42,741 bases of DNA from an uncultured Clostridia bacterium (GTDB lineage: Bacteria; Bacillota; Clostridia; UBA1381), in contig CANQQW010000009.1 in NCBI GenBank assembly GCA_947626075.1, forward strand, positions 1-42,741, read 5' to 3'. Of this stretch, positions 13,086-21,407 are shown piece by piece. The translations under genes and the position numbers were made by a program. The notes beneath the pieces were generated by a model, which saw only the letters and a program-made list of their open reading frames with translations, was not told where the DNA came from and made no database searches. The first letter of the stretch is position 1. Each line of letters begins with the position of its first letter.

Positions 13086-15173
13086 ATGTTCAGAACATTT
13101 GAAACAACACTCGCGGGCAGACCGCTCGTTATCGAAACGGGTAAAATGGCGCAGCTCGCAAACGGAAACTGCCTTGTGCGCTACGGCGACACGGTGGTTA
13201 TGGTAAACGTGACGGCTTCACGCTCGCCCAGAGAGGGAATAGATTTCTTCCCGCTGAGCGTAGATTATGAGGAGAAGCTTTACTCGGTCGGTAAAATCCC
13301 CGGCGGCTACATCAAGCGCGAGGGTAAGCCGTCCGAAAAGGCTATACTCACGAGCCGCGTTATCGACAGACCTATAAGACCGCTTTTCCCGTCAGACCTC
13401 AGAAACGACGTTACGGTTGTGGCGACGGTCCTTTCGGTCGAGCAGGACAATCCGCCCGAGGTCGCGGCAATGATAGGTACGTCTATCGCAATTTCAATTT
13501 CGGATATTCCGTGGAACGGTCCCATAGCGGGCGTATGGCTCGGTCTTGTTGACGGCGAGTACGTTATAAACCCGACCGTCGAGCAGAGAGAAAAGAGCGA
13601 TATGCTCGTTACGGTAGCGGGTACAAAGCAAAAGGTCGTTATGATAGAGGCGGGCGCGAACGAGGTCCCCAACGACGTTATGCTTGAGGGTATAAAGTTC
13701 GCGCACAAGGAAATCATCACGCTCTGCGAGTTTATAAGCGGTATTCAAGCCGAGATAGGTAAGAAAAAGTTTGAGTACGAGTCGCACGACGTTGACCACG
13801 ACCTTTACGACGCGATAAAGGAAATGGCGTTCGAGAAGCTTCAGTACGCGCTTGACACGGACGACAAGAACGTCCGCGACGAGAGAATAGGCGTTATAAC
13901 GGACGAAATCATTCCCGCCCTGGAGGAGCGTTTCCCCGACATTAACGAGCAGATAGGCGAAATTTTATATAAGATGCAGAAGGAAATCGTCCGCGCGTGG
14001 CTCGTGCAGGGCAGACGTGTTGACGGCAGAGGTCTTGACGAGATAAGACCGCTTGCCGCCGAGGTCGACCTGCTCCCCAGAACGCACGGCTCGGGCATGT
14101 TCACGAGAGGTCAGACGCAGGTACTGTCGGTTGCGACGCTCGCGCCGCTTTCGGAGCATCAGCGTCTTGACGGTATCGACATGGAAGAGGAAAAGAGATA
14201 TATGCATCACTACAACTTCCCGTCGTACTCCGTCGGTGAAACAAGACCGTCGAGAGGTCCGGGCAGACGTGAGATAGGTCACGGAGCGCTCGCGGAGCGT
14301 TCGCTCGTGCCGGTGCTTCCCCCGGAGGACGAGTTCCCGTACGCGATAAGAGTCGTGTCCGAGGTGCTTTCGTCAAACGGTTCAACGTCGCAGGGCAGTG
14401 TGTGCGGCTCGACGCTCGCGCTCATGGCGGCGGGCGTGCCGATAAAGGCGCCCGTAGCCGGTATTTCATGCGGTCTTATCACGACCGACGACGGCTTCAC
14501 GACAATGGTTGACATACAGGGTCTCGAGGACTTTTACGGCGAAATGGACTTCAAGGTTGCAGGTACAAAGAAAGGTATAACGTCCATCCAGGTCGATATA
14601 AAGAACGACGGACTTCCTTACGAGGTAATCGCGGAGGCGCTTGAAAAGACATACAAGGCGCGCTGTCACATTATCGACAACGTTCTTCTTAAGGCAATAC
14701 CGGCTGTACGCGACGAGCTTTCGCCGTACGCGCCGAAGGTTGACGTTATGAAGATAGACGTTGACAAGATACGCGAGGTAATCGGTAAGGGCGGCGAGGT
14801 CATTCAGAAGATAGTAGCCGAAACGGGCGCGAAGATAGACATCGAGGAGGACGGTACAATCTATATCTTCGCCACGACGCAGGAAGCGGGTCAGGCGGCG
14901 AGAGACGCTATTGAGACTATCGTCAAGGATCCCGAGGTCGGCGAGATTTATAACGGTCTCGTCAAGACTATACAGCCGTTCGGCGCGTTCGTCGAAATTC
15001 TTCCCGGCAAGGACGGTCTGTGCCATATTTCAAAGCTCGCCAACCACAGAGTTGAGAAAGTCGAGGACGTTGTTAAAGAGGGCGACTATCTCAAGGTCAA
15101 GGTCATGGAGGTCGACCCGAAAACGGGTAAAATCTCACTGTCGCACAAGGACGCGGTTGACGGCGACGAGTAA
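13086..15173 (+). CDS. pnp: Polynucleotide phosphorylase (3'-5' exoribonuclease)
   Basis: PNPase degrades RNA by phosphorolysis to nucleoside diphosphates and is a core mRNA decay enzyme. The 695 residues carry the standard layout: RNase PH domain 1 (about 10-140), the helical linker and RNase PH domain 2 (about 310-540). A KH domain follows (about 555-612, with VIGKGGEVIQKIVAETGAKI), then an S1 domain (about 620-690, ending in GKISLSHKD). Catalytic-core motifs FFPLSVDYEEK, GGYIKREGKPSEKAIL and YNFPSYSVGETRPSRGPGRR are intact. AGGAG lies 8 nt before the ATG. It follows rpsO across a leaky terminator and a long hairpin that probably acts in autoregulation. A symmetrical terminator ends the transcript. 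Confidence 0.97.
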   Translation: MFRTFETTLAGRPLVIETGKMAQLANGNCLVRYGDTVVMVNVTASRSPREGIDFFPLSVDYEEKLYSVGKIPGGYIKREGKPSEKAILTSRVIDRPIRPLFPSDLRNDVTVVATVLSVEQDNPPEVAAMIGTSIAISISDIPWNGPIAGVWLGLVDGEYVINPTVEQREKSDMLVTVAGTKQKVVMIEAGANEVPNDVMLEGIKFAHKEIITLCEFISGIQAEIGKKKFEYESHDVDHDLYDAIKEMAFEKLQYALDTDDKNVRDERIGVITDEIIPALEERFPDINEQIGEILYKMQKEIVRAWLVQGRRVDGRGLDEIRPLAAEVDLLPRTHGSGMFTRGQTQVLSVATLAPLSEHQRLDGIDMEEEKRYMHHYNFPSYSVGETRPSRGPGRREIGHGALAERSLVPVLPPEDEFPYAIRVVSEVLSSNGSTSQGSVCGSTLALMAAGVPIKAPVAGISCGLITTDDGFTTMVDIQGLEDFYGEMDFKVAGTKKGITSIQVDIKNDGLPYEVIAEALEKTYKARCHIIDNVLLKAIPAVRDELSPYAPKVDVMKIDVDKIREVIGKGGEVIQKIVAETGAKIDIEEDGTIYIFATTQEAGQAARDAIETIVKDPEVGEIYNGLVKTIQPFGAFVEILPGKDGLCHISKLANHRVEKVEDVVKEGDYLKVKVMEVDPKTGKISLSHKDAVDGDE

Positions 15174-15186
15174 AAAATTGTATTTT

Positions 15187-15216
15187 AAAAGAGGTTTCGT
15201 AAATGAAACCTCTTTT
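15187..15216. terminator. Bidirectional terminator between pnp and the HPt gene
   Basis: AAAAGAGGTTTC (15187-15198) pairs perfectly with GAAACCTCTTTT (15205-15216), flanked by A/T tracts. It serves both convergent genes. Confidence 0.9.
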
Positions 15217-15221
15217 TTGCA

Positions 15222-15578
15222 TTACGCGTTATCCGCTTTCAGTCTTTTAACAGCGTCCGCGGTTTTTAAATAATCCGCCTTTACTCTCTTAACCGTTTCC
15301 GCGTTAGCCTCGCCGCCGCCCCGAAGCTCGTCGGAAAGGGCGCTGCTCGACTCGTAAAGCTTCGTAAAGCTCAAATTCTGAGACACGCCCTTGATAGTGT
15401 GCGCGGCGCGAAACGCTTCCTCGTTGTTCCCCGCGTCAAGCGACGCGCAAAGCAGGTCATAGCTCGGGTCGTCGAGAAATTTAAGTACAAACCGCTCAGT
15501 AAGCTTCTCGCCCATAAGTCTTGCGGTAACGCTTTCGTAATCTCCCTCTATACATTCATAAAATTCTTTTAAATTCAT
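15222..15578 (-). CDS. Orphan histidine phosphotransfer (HPt) domain protein
   Basis: This 118-residue single-domain protein is made of helices and contains the HPt active site AAHTIKGVSQNLSF. The phosphorylatable His is residue 60, followed by the conserved Lys-Gly. HPt proteins carry a phosphoryl group between receiver domains in phosphorelays. Here the domain stands alone, with no sensor kinase or response regulator in the window. The ATG at 15578 has GGAG at about 8 nt spacing; the frame is open further upstream, but that part overlaps the ribosome binding site. It has its own promoter (TTGACT, 17 nt, TAAAAT). Partners must be encoded elsewhere. A non-phosphorelay scaffold is possible, but the intact His argues for activity. 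Confidence 0.82.
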   Translation of the reverse strand: MNLKEFYECIEGDYESVTARLMGEKLTERFVLKFLDDPSYDLLCASLDAGNNEEAFRAAHTIKGVSQNLSFTKLYESSSALSDELRGGGEANAETVKRVKADYLKTADAVKRLKADNA

Positions 15579-15614
15579 AGCGCGTTCTCCTTTTTTTAAA
15601 AATGTGTCCATATA

Positions 15615-15643
15615 ATTTTAACATAAATAAATTTTACAGTCAA
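15615..15643 (-). promoter_or_regulatory. Sigma-A promoter of the HPt gene
   Basis: On the minus strand TTGACT (15638-15643), a 17-nt spacer and TAAAAT (15615-15620) lie about 37 nt before the HPt start. It is back to back with the metH promoter. Confidence 0.65.
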
Positions 15644-15657
15644 TAACCTATATTACG

Positions 15658-15686
15658 TTGAAAAACTTATAAAGTTGTGATAAACT
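15658..15686 (+). promoter_or_regulatory. Sigma-A promoter of metH
   Basis: TTGAAA (15658-15663), 17 nt and TAAACT (15681-15686) lie 33 nt before the metH start. The space is too short for a SAM riboswitch, and none is seen. Confidence 0.5.
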
Positions 15687-15718
15687 TAATAAAACGGCTT
15701 AATGAAAGGATAAATCAA

Positions 15719-18127
15719 ATGAGTGATATACGTGAATTGCTTGGAGAGAAAATATTATTTTTCGACGGCGGAATGGGTACCATGCTCCAAAAATACGGTA
15801 TGGGAGCGGGAGAAATACCGGAGCTGCTTAATATAAGCAATCCGAAGCTTATAGAAAAAATACACTGTGAATATCTTGACGCGGGCGCGGATATTATAAC
15901 CACGAACACGTTCGGATTAAATCCGCTTAAATTTAATTCGGATGTTAGTATAGAAATGGCAAGCGCGGCGGCTATGGGTATAGCGCGCAAGGCGGTGAAT
16001 AAGTACCAATCATCGGACAAGCCGAGATTCGCCGCGTTCGATATGGGTCCGTGCGGCTCGCTTTTGGAGCCTTTGGGGTCGCTTTCCTTTGACGAGTGCT
16101 ACAACGCTTTTAAACGGGCGGCGGTCACGGCGCGCGAATGCGGCGCGGATCTCGTTATAATAGAAACCATGTCGGACACGCTCGAAGCGAAAGCGGCTGT
16201 GCTGGCGGTTAAGGAAAACACCTCGCTTCCCGTATTCTGTACCATGACGTTCGACGAAAGTTATAAGACACTCACGGGCGGCGACGTAAAGGTTATGTCG
16301 GCGATTATGGAGGGCTTGGGCGTTGACTGCGTAGGTATAAACTGCGGTCTCGGTCCTGAGCAAATAGCCGTGATGATGAGGGAGCTTGCGGAAATTTCCT
16401 CAATCCCCATTATGGCACAGCCGAATGCGGGGCTTCCGCGTATCGAAAACGGTAAAACGGTATACAGCGTTACTCCAGATGCTTTCGCCGACGAGTGCGA
16501 GCCTATAGCGCGGCTCGGCGCGTCGGTCCTCGGCGGCTGCTGCGGCACAACGCCGGAGCATATACGCCGGCTCGTCACGCGGTGCGGCTCGTACAAGCCT
16601 ATCGTGGAGGAAAAGAATATAACCGTCGTCGCGTCATACTCGAAAACCGTCGTGCTCGGAGAAGCGCCGAAGATTGTCGGTGAAAGGATAAATCCGACGG
16701 GTAAAAAGAAATTTAAGGAGGCACTTCGCGAGAGTGATATAAACTACATTTTAAACGAAGCGTTTGCGCAGCGCGACGCGGGCGCGCACATACTCGACGT
16801 GAACGTGGGACTGCCCGAAATAGATGAATGTGAAATGATGGAAAGGGCGGTAAAAGCGATAAGCGCGGCGGTAAATCTGCCGCTTCAAATAGACAGCTCC
16901 GACCCCGCGACGGTAGAGCGGGCTTTAAGAATTTACAACGGCAAGCCGATGATAAACTCGGTAAACGGCAAGGATGAAAGCATAAAGGCGATAATGCCGA
17001 TTGTGAAGAAGTACGGCGGAGTGCTTGTGGGTCTTTGTCTTGACGAGGACGGTATACCGCCGACGGCGGACGAACGCGTTAAAACGGCGAAAAAAATCCT
17101 CGCCGCCGCGAATGAGTACGGTATAAAGAAAAAAGACCTCGTAATGGACGCGCTGACGCTCACCATATCGGCGCAGCAAAAGGAGTCGGCGGAAACGATA
17201 AAGGCGCTTAAGCGCATAAAGGACGAGCTTGGGCTTTGCACGACGCTCGGCGTTTCCAATATATCGTTCGGTCTGCCGCGGCGCGAAATCATAAACGGTA
17301 CGTTCTTCGCGCTCGCGCTGCATTCGGGGCTTGACGCTTGCATAATAAATCCGTGCGCCGACGCGATGATGAACACGTACCGAGCGTACATGGCTCTTTC
17401 GTGCCACGACGCGGACTGCCGGGACTACGTAGACGCGTATTCCGGCACAAAGGCGCAGACTACCGTCACGCGCGAAAGCAAGGCGGATGAAAAGACGGAA
17501 AACATAAATCCGCTGTTTGACATAATCGTAAAGGGGCTTAAGGACACATCATACGCGGAAACGGTAAAACAGCTTGAAACCGCAGACCCTATGGATATTA
17601 TAAACAACATTCTCGTAAAGGCGCTGAACGTCGTCGGACGCGAGTTTGAAAAGGGAACAATGTTCCTGCCGCAGCTTATGATGAGCGCGGAAACGGTGGC
17701 TAACGCGTTTGAAGCCATAAAGGAGCATATCGCGTCGTCGGGACAGGCGCAGGAAAGCAAGGGCAAAATCGCGGTCGCGACGGTCAAGGGCGACATACAC
17801 GATATAGGCAAAAATATAGTAAAGGTGCTTTTGGAAAACTACGGCTACGAGGTGTATGATTTGGGCAAGGACGTGCCGCCGGAGGTAATAGTCAAAGCGC
17901 TTAAGGATAACGATATTCATCTGTGCGGGCTGTCGGCGCTTATGACCACGACGGTGGTAAGCATGGAGGAAACTATTAAAGCCGTGCGCGAAGCGGGACT
18001 TGACGCCAAGATATGGGTCGGCGGCGCGGTGCTGACGCAGGAATACGCCGATATGATAGGCGCGGACAAGTACTGCCCCGACGCGCTTTCATCGGTGCAT
18101 TACGCAAATGAATTTTTCGGCGCGTAA
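15719..18127 (+). CDS. metH: Cobalamin-dependent methionine synthase without reactivation domain
   Basis: MetH transfers a methyl group from methyl-THF via cobalamin to homocysteine. The 802 residues contain three of the four usual modules. The homocysteine domain (about 1-300) has zinc ligands Cys209, Cys274 and Cys275. The pterin domain (about 315-570) carries EAPKIVGERINPTGKKKFKEA. The cobalamin cap plus B12 domain (about 595-800) has the DIHDIG signature, with the lower-ligand His694. The AdoMet-binding reactivation domain of long MetH (about 1,200 residues) is absent, as in many anaerobes. A separate reactivation protein may be encoded elsewhere. The ATG at 15719 has AAAGGA at 8 nt; the open frame upstream was rejected on that basis. 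Confidence 0.93.
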   Translation: MSDIRELLGEKILFFDGGMGTMLQKYGMGAGEIPELLNISNPKLIEKIHCEYLDAGADIITTNTFGLNPLKFNSDVSIEMASAAAMGIARKAVNKYQSSDKPRFAAFDMGPCGSLLEPLGSLSFDECYNAFKRAAVTARECGADLVIIETMSDTLEAKAAVLAVKENTSLPVFCTMTFDESYKTLTGGDVKVMSAIMEGLGVDCVGINCGLGPEQIAVMMRELAEISSIPIMAQPNAGLPRIENGKTVYSVTPDAFADECEPIARLGASVLGGCCGTTPEHIRRLVTRCGSYKPIVEEKNITVVASYSKTVVLGEAPKIVGERINPTGKKKFKEALRESDINYILNEAFAQRDAGAHILDVNVGLPEIDECEMMERAVKAISAAVNLPLQIDSSDPATVERALRIYNGKPMINSVNGKDESIKAIMPIVKKYGGVLVGLCLDEDGIPPTADERVKTAKKILAAANEYGIKKKDLVMDALTLTISAQQKESAETIKALKRIKDELGLCTTLGVSNISFGLPRREIINGTFFALALHSGLDACIINPCADAMMNTYRAYMALSCHDADCRDYVDAYSGTKAQTTVTRESKADEKTENINPLFDIIVKGLKDTSYAETVKQLETADPMDIINNILVKALNVVGREFEKGTMFLPQLMMSAETVANAFEAIKEHIASSGQAQESKGKIAVATVKGDIHDIGKNIVKVLLENYGYEVYDLGKDVPPEVIVKALKDNDIHLCGLSALMTTTVVSMEETIKAVREAGLDAKIWVGGAVLTQEYADMIGADKYCPDALSSVHYANEFFGA

Positions 18128-18137
18128 TATTTGAGTA

Positions 18138-18166
18138 TTGAAAAATGTACGGCGTTGGTATATAAT
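18138..18166 (+). promoter_or_regulatory. Sigma-A promoter of galE
   Basis: TTGAAA (18138-18143), 17 nt and a perfect TATAAT (18161-18166) lie 34 nt before the galE start. Confidence 0.75.
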
Positions 18167-18200
18167 AGTATCAGAATAAAATTTACGGGAGGAAACGTAT

Positions 18201-19226
18201 ATGAAAATACTGGTAACGGGCGGAGCCGGATATATCGGCAGCCACACCTGCGTGGAGCTTTTGAACGCGGGCTATGAAATTATTGTGCTGGACAACCTCT
18301 ACAACGCGAGCGAGAAATGTCTTGACGCTGTAAGGGAGCTTACGGGCAAGGATTTTCCGTTCTACAAGGTCGATTTGCTCGACTACAAGGCGACGGAAAA
18401 GGTATTCGCGGAAAACAAGATAGACGCGGTTATACATTTCGCGGGCTTGAAAGCGGTAGGCGAAAGCACGAGGATACCGCTTACATACTATGATAACAAC
18501 ATAACCGGCACATTGCATCTGATGCAGGCGATGGAGAAGCACGGCTGTAACAATATAGTATTCTCCTCGTCCGCGACGGTTTACGGCGACCCTGAAAGAG
18601 TGCCTATAGTCGAAAGCGATAACAAGGGCGATAAAATTCTTACAACCAATCCCTACGGCACGACGAAGCTGTTTATAGAGCGTATAATGACGGACGCGCA
18701 GAAGGCTAATCCTAAGCTCAGCGTAACGCTTCTCCGTTACTTCAATCCAATCGGCGCTCACAAAAGCGGCAAAATGGGCGAGGACCCGAAAGGTATTCCT
18801 AACAATCTGCTCCCGTATGTGGCTCAGGTGGCTGTCGGCAAGCTCGAAAAGGTGCATGTGTTCGGCAACGACTACCCCACTCCCGACGGCACGGGCGTAA
18901 GAGATTATATCCATGTTGTAGACCTCGCGGCAGGTCATGTAAAAGCGATTGAGCATTGCTCGAATAAGGAGGGCGTACATATATACAATCTCGGTACAGG
19001 TAACGGCTACAGCGTATTGCAGATAATCGAGGCGTTTTCAAAGGCTTGCGGCAAGGAGCTGCCGTATCAGATAGACCCGCGCAGACCCGGCGATATTGCC
19101 GAGTGCTACGCCGACCCCGAAAAGGCGCGCAGGGAGCTTGAATGGGAGGCTAAGTACGGTATAGACGATATGTGCGAGGACAGCTGGAGATGGCAGTCAA
19201 CGCATCCAAACGGATTCGAGGGCTAA
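18201..19226 (+). CDS. galE: UDP-glucose 4-epimerase
   Basis: GalE interconverts UDP-glucose and UDP-galactose (often also the N-acetyl forms), supplying galactosyl units and linking galactose breakdown to cell-wall sugars. The 341-residue short-chain dehydrogenase has the NAD-binding GGAGYIGSH (7-15), the Ser cluster SSSATVYG (122-129) and the catalytic pair Tyr152/Lys156 in YGTTK. LRYFNPIGAH and the C-terminal DPRRPGDIAECYADP typical of GalE follow. GGGAGG precedes the ATG. The gene stands alone with its own promoter and terminator; no galK or galT is nearby. Confidence 0.95.
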   Translation: MKILVTGGAGYIGSHTCVELLNAGYEIIVLDNLYNASEKCLDAVRELTGKDFPFYKVDLLDYKATEKVFAENKIDAVIHFAGLKAVGESTRIPLTYYDNNITGTLHLMQAMEKHGCNNIVFSSSATVYGDPERVPIVESDNKGDKILTTNPYGTTKLFIERIMTDAQKANPKLSVTLLRYFNPIGAHKSGKMGEDPKGIPNNLLPYVAQVAVGKLEKVHVFGNDYPTPDGTGVRDYIHVVDLAAGHVKAIEHCSNKEGVHIYNLGTGNGYSVLQIIEAFSKACGKELPYQIDPRRPGDIAECYADPEKARRELEWEAKYGIDDMCEDSWRWQSTHPNGFEG

Positions 19227-19240
19227 AAGACATATTATGA

Positions 19241-19275
19241 AAAGGCTTTGGAATTAAAATCCAAAGCCTTTTTTC
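19241..19275 (+). terminator. Terminator of galE
   Basis: AAAGGCTTTGGA (19241-19252) pairs with TCCAAAGCCTTT (19260-19271) and is followed by T residues. A-runs on the left could also stop the opposing nuclease transcript. Confidence 0.85.
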
Positions 19276-19397
19276 TGTATCAATCATATAATTAAGGTTA
19301 TAATTCTCAAAACGCACAGCGTACCGTTTTTCAATTGATTTTTACAAAAATTTGTTTTTTTACAACCTTATCCGCAAAAACGGGTAAAAGCTTACCA

Positions 19398-19946
19398 TTA
19401 TTTATAATTATTTTTGTAATATGTACGTTTTACCTCTGCTATATCATAAGAAATTTGATTTTTTATATAATAATCCGAATGTTCCGCAATAAAAGTTTCA
19501 GGTATATATACATCCTTGTTCATATCATATTTTAACCCTAATATGACATATACGTCATTATATTGCTTATATAATAAATAGCGCGACAGTATGGATGTTT
19601 TTATCTTTGTACTGTCAAAGTCTATAATTATTTTCGCAGTCATAAGGTCATCGAAATCTGAGAGATATATTAGTCTGTCTTGAATTTTTGCGTAAAATTT
19701 ACTCTTTTCAATTAATGTATCGCTGATTTTATCATTCAATATTCGTTTAAAGATATTTGCAGGTGAATTATTTGCTCTGTTTCTGTTCACTTGTGCAATA
19801 TCCGTTAAATAGTGCAATCCGGCAAGATGGTAAAAGTATTCCGAACGAAATTCAACCTCAATGCTAATGCCGCAGTCTAAAATAAAAGTATAATTATAGC
19901 CTACATATTTCTTATAGACATCGGCGCATTTCTTCAGTAAATTCAT
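19398..19946 (-). CDS. PBECR4-type (phage Barnase/EndoU/ColicinE5-RelE-like) nuclease domain protein
   Basis: This 182-residue protein resembles the PBECR4 family of predicted RNases carried by phages and mobile elements. The suggestive block is YTFILDCGISIEVEFRSEYF followed by HLAGLHYLTDI (about 18-50). Its His sits in the same HL-x-G context as in the family. The middle has a RILNDKISD...FYAKIQDRLIYL helix-strand pattern and the end holds an ETFIAEHSDYY segment. It is clearly more AT-rich than its neighbours, which suggests transfer. The gene sits alone, 18 nt behind a terminator-like hairpin of a candidate structured RNA. No antitoxin gene is visible, so a toxin role is unproven. Confidence 0.6.
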   Translation of the reverse strand: MNLLKKCADVYKKYVGYNYTFILDCGISIEVEFRSEYFYHLAGLHYLTDIAQVNRNRANNSPANIFKRILNDKISDTLIEKSKFYAKIQDRLIYLSDFDDLMTAKIIIDFDSTKIKTSILSRYLLYKQYNDVYVILGLKYDMNKDVYIPETFIAEHSDYYIKNQISYDIAEVKRTYYKNNYK

Positions 19947-19964
19947 AGTTTTTCCGCCTTACGT

Positions 19965-19992
19965 AAAAACGCCTCTATATTTCAAGAGGCGT
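19965..19992 (-). terminator. Terminator-like hairpin just upstream of the nuclease gene
   Basis: The 7-bp stem ACGCCTC/GAGGCGT (19969-19992), with a 10-nt loop, is followed on the minus strand by four to five T. The nuclease start codon is only 18 nt further on. Confidence 0.65.
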
Positions 19993-20111
19993 CAGTTACA
20001 AAATAATGCTTTTGTTTCTCGGCTGTAAAGCCTATTCAGGAGCAGCAAAGCAATAACTGCTTAAAGAACCTCCACAATCTCTGCCTGACAAAGTAAATTG
20101 TTTCTTAGGTC
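19965..20111 (-). ncRNA. Candidate structured RNA or attenuator before the nuclease gene
   Basis: On the minus strand a promoter at 20118-20146 would start an RNA near 20111. The RNA has several possible helices: CAGTTA/TAACTG (19993-19998 with 20054-20059), TGCTTT/AAAGCA (20007-20012 with 20047-20052) and GGCT/AGCC (20021-20032). It ends in an ACGCCTC/GAGGCGT hairpin (19969-19992) with a T-run. No reading frame of use is present. It could be a free small RNA or a transcription attenuator for the nuclease gene. No known family was recognised by eye. Confidence 0.45.
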
Positions 20112-20117
20112 ATTATT

Positions 20118-20146
20118 ATTATACCACGATTACACTGAAAATGCAA
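20118..20146 (-). promoter_or_regulatory. Promoter of the candidate structured RNA
   Basis: On the minus strand TTGCAT (20141-20146), 17 nt and a perfect TATAAT (20118-20123) are seen. The -35 is weak (3 of 6). Confidence 0.5.
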
Positions 20147-20179
20147 CTGTTTTATAAAAAGATTTTATGTTAGTTTTCC

Positions 20180-20815
20180 TTATCGTCTTTTTTCCATTTC
20201 TTTATATATGTCCTCCCATGTCATGCCGTTATCGACAAGCATAACTGTAAGGTGGTAGATAAGGTCGGCGACCTCGTAGCTTATCTCGTCCTTATCACGG
20301 TTCTTGCCCGCGATAACGACCTCCGCCGCTTCCTCGCCTACCTTTTTAAGTATCTTATCCTCGCCCTTGTCAAACAGGTAGTTGGTGTAGCTGCCTTCCT
20401 CGGGATTTTTCTTTCTGTCCGTTACCACCGCCTGTTCGCGCGCGAATATATCGGAATGAAGCGGCTCGTTCTTATCCTCGACGAGCTTCCCGTCCTCCAC
20501 CTTGCGGAAGAAGCAGCTTCTGTTGCCCGTATGACACGCGGGACCGGCGGGATTTACGAGAAGTATGAGGCAGTCGCAGTCACAGTCTACGCGTATTTCG
20601 CGCACGTACATATAATTACCCGACGTTTCGCCCTTGACCCATTCCTCGGCGCGGCTCCTTGACCAAAACGTCGCTCTGCCCGTTTCGGCTGTTTTTCTTA
20701 TCGTGTCCGCGTTCATGTACGCGACCATAAGCACCTCGTTCGTTTCGATATTCTGCACAACAGCGGGAATAAGCCCGCGCGAATCGAATTTCAGTATGTT
20801 TATAATTTCTTCCAT
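20180..20815 (-). CDS. hisIE: Bifunctional phosphoribosyl-AMP cyclohydrolase / phosphoribosyl-ATP pyrophosphatase
   Basis: HisIE performs steps two and three of histidine synthesis: it removes pyrophosphate from phosphoribosyl-ATP, then opens the ring of phosphoribosyl-AMP. The 211 residues comprise a HisI half (about 1-115) and a HisE half (about 125-211). The HisI half has MVAYMNADTIRKTAETGRAT, WSRSR and the zinc-ligand run VDCDCDC plus PACHTG. The HisE half has YTNYLFDKGEDKILKKVGEE and EVADLIYHL. GGAGG lies 9 nt before the ATG. It is the last gene of the operon after pgsA, away from any other histidine gene in the window, so the pathway is probably split here. Confidence 0.95.
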   Translation of the reverse strand: MEEIINILKFDSRGLIPAVVQNIETNEVLMVAYMNADTIRKTAETGRATFWSRSRAEEWVKGETSGNYMYVREIRVDCDCDCLILLVNPAGPACHTGNRSCFFRKVEDGKLVEDKNEPLHSDIFAREQAVVTDRKKNPEEGSYTNYLFDKGEDKILKKVGEEAAEVVIAGKNRDKDEISYEVADLIYHLTVMLVDNGMTWEDIYKEMEKRR

Positions 20816-20830
20816 GTCCGTAACCTCCCT

Positions 20831-21382
20831 TTATTTAAGCTCCATGAGCCGCCAATTTTTCACAAGATAATCCACGCCGGATATTACTGTGAATACTATC
20901 GAAATCCATATAAGTATGTCCGAAATCAGCTTCGGATTCACTCCCAAAACCGTAGTGCGCATCGGCAGAAGCAGCATTGCCGCTATTATCGCAATCATCT
21001 GAGTGACCGTTTTCAGCTTGCCCCACATGCTCGCCGCCACTACCTTGCCTTCGCCGGCGGCAACCTGCCTTACGCCCGCGACCATAAATTCGCGCGCAAG
21101 CACTATCATAAGCGCCCATACCGACATGCGTCCGTAGTGCATGAGTATCAGGAATGCAGAAGTAGTCAGAACCTTGTCGGCAAGCGGGTCCACAAACTTT
21201 CCGAAAGTCGTCATCTGATCGTATTTCCTTGCCACATACCCGTCAAGCCAGTCCGTTACAGACGCCAGTACAAACACGCCCAAAGCGGCATAATGATACG
21301 CCGCGCCGTCAATCATAAACAGCACCATGAATATTGGCACAAGCACAACTCGTAATAGCGTTAATTTATTGGCTGTGTTCAT
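20831..21382 (-). CDS. pgsA: CDP-diacylglycerol-glycerol-3-phosphate 3-phosphatidyltransferase
   Basis: PgsA makes phosphatidylglycerol phosphate, the precursor of phosphatidylglycerol and cardiolipin, in the membrane. The 183-residue protein has about six hydrophobic segments. Its CDP-alcohol phosphatidyltransferase motif is complete: D44-x2-D47-G48-x2-A51-R52-x8-G61-x3-D65-x3-D69. The N-terminal NTANKLTLLRVVLVPIF is also typical of PgsA. The ATG at 21382 has AAGGAGG 6 nt upstream; the six codons before it contain the ribosome binding site. It lies between rimO (25 nt) and hisIE (15 nt) in one operon. The rimO-pgsA order is common in Clostridia. Confidence 0.93.
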   Translation of the reverse strand: MNTANKLTLLRVVLVPIFMVLFMIDGAAYHYAALGVFVLASVTDWLDGYVARKYDQMTTFGKFVDPLADKVLTTSAFLILMHYGRMSVWALMIVLAREFMVAGVRQVAAGEGKVVAASMWGKLKTVTQMIAIIAAMLLLPMRTTVLGVNPKLISDILIWISIVFTVISGVDYLVKNWRLMELK

Positions 21383-21407
21383 TTTGTTACCTCCTTGCAC
21401 AGCGGTT

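Noticed and set aside
15612-15718. SAM riboswitch before metH
   Set aside because: The gap is just 107 nt and is occupied by two divergent promoters; no riboswitch-like core was seen.
18183-18980. A 265-residue frame antisense to galE
   Set aside because: galE is unmistakable on the plus strand; the antisense frame has no features.
19335-19535. A short hydrophobic frame on the plus strand after galE
   Set aside because: It overlaps the nuclease gene in antisense, is AT-driven and lacks a ribosome binding site.
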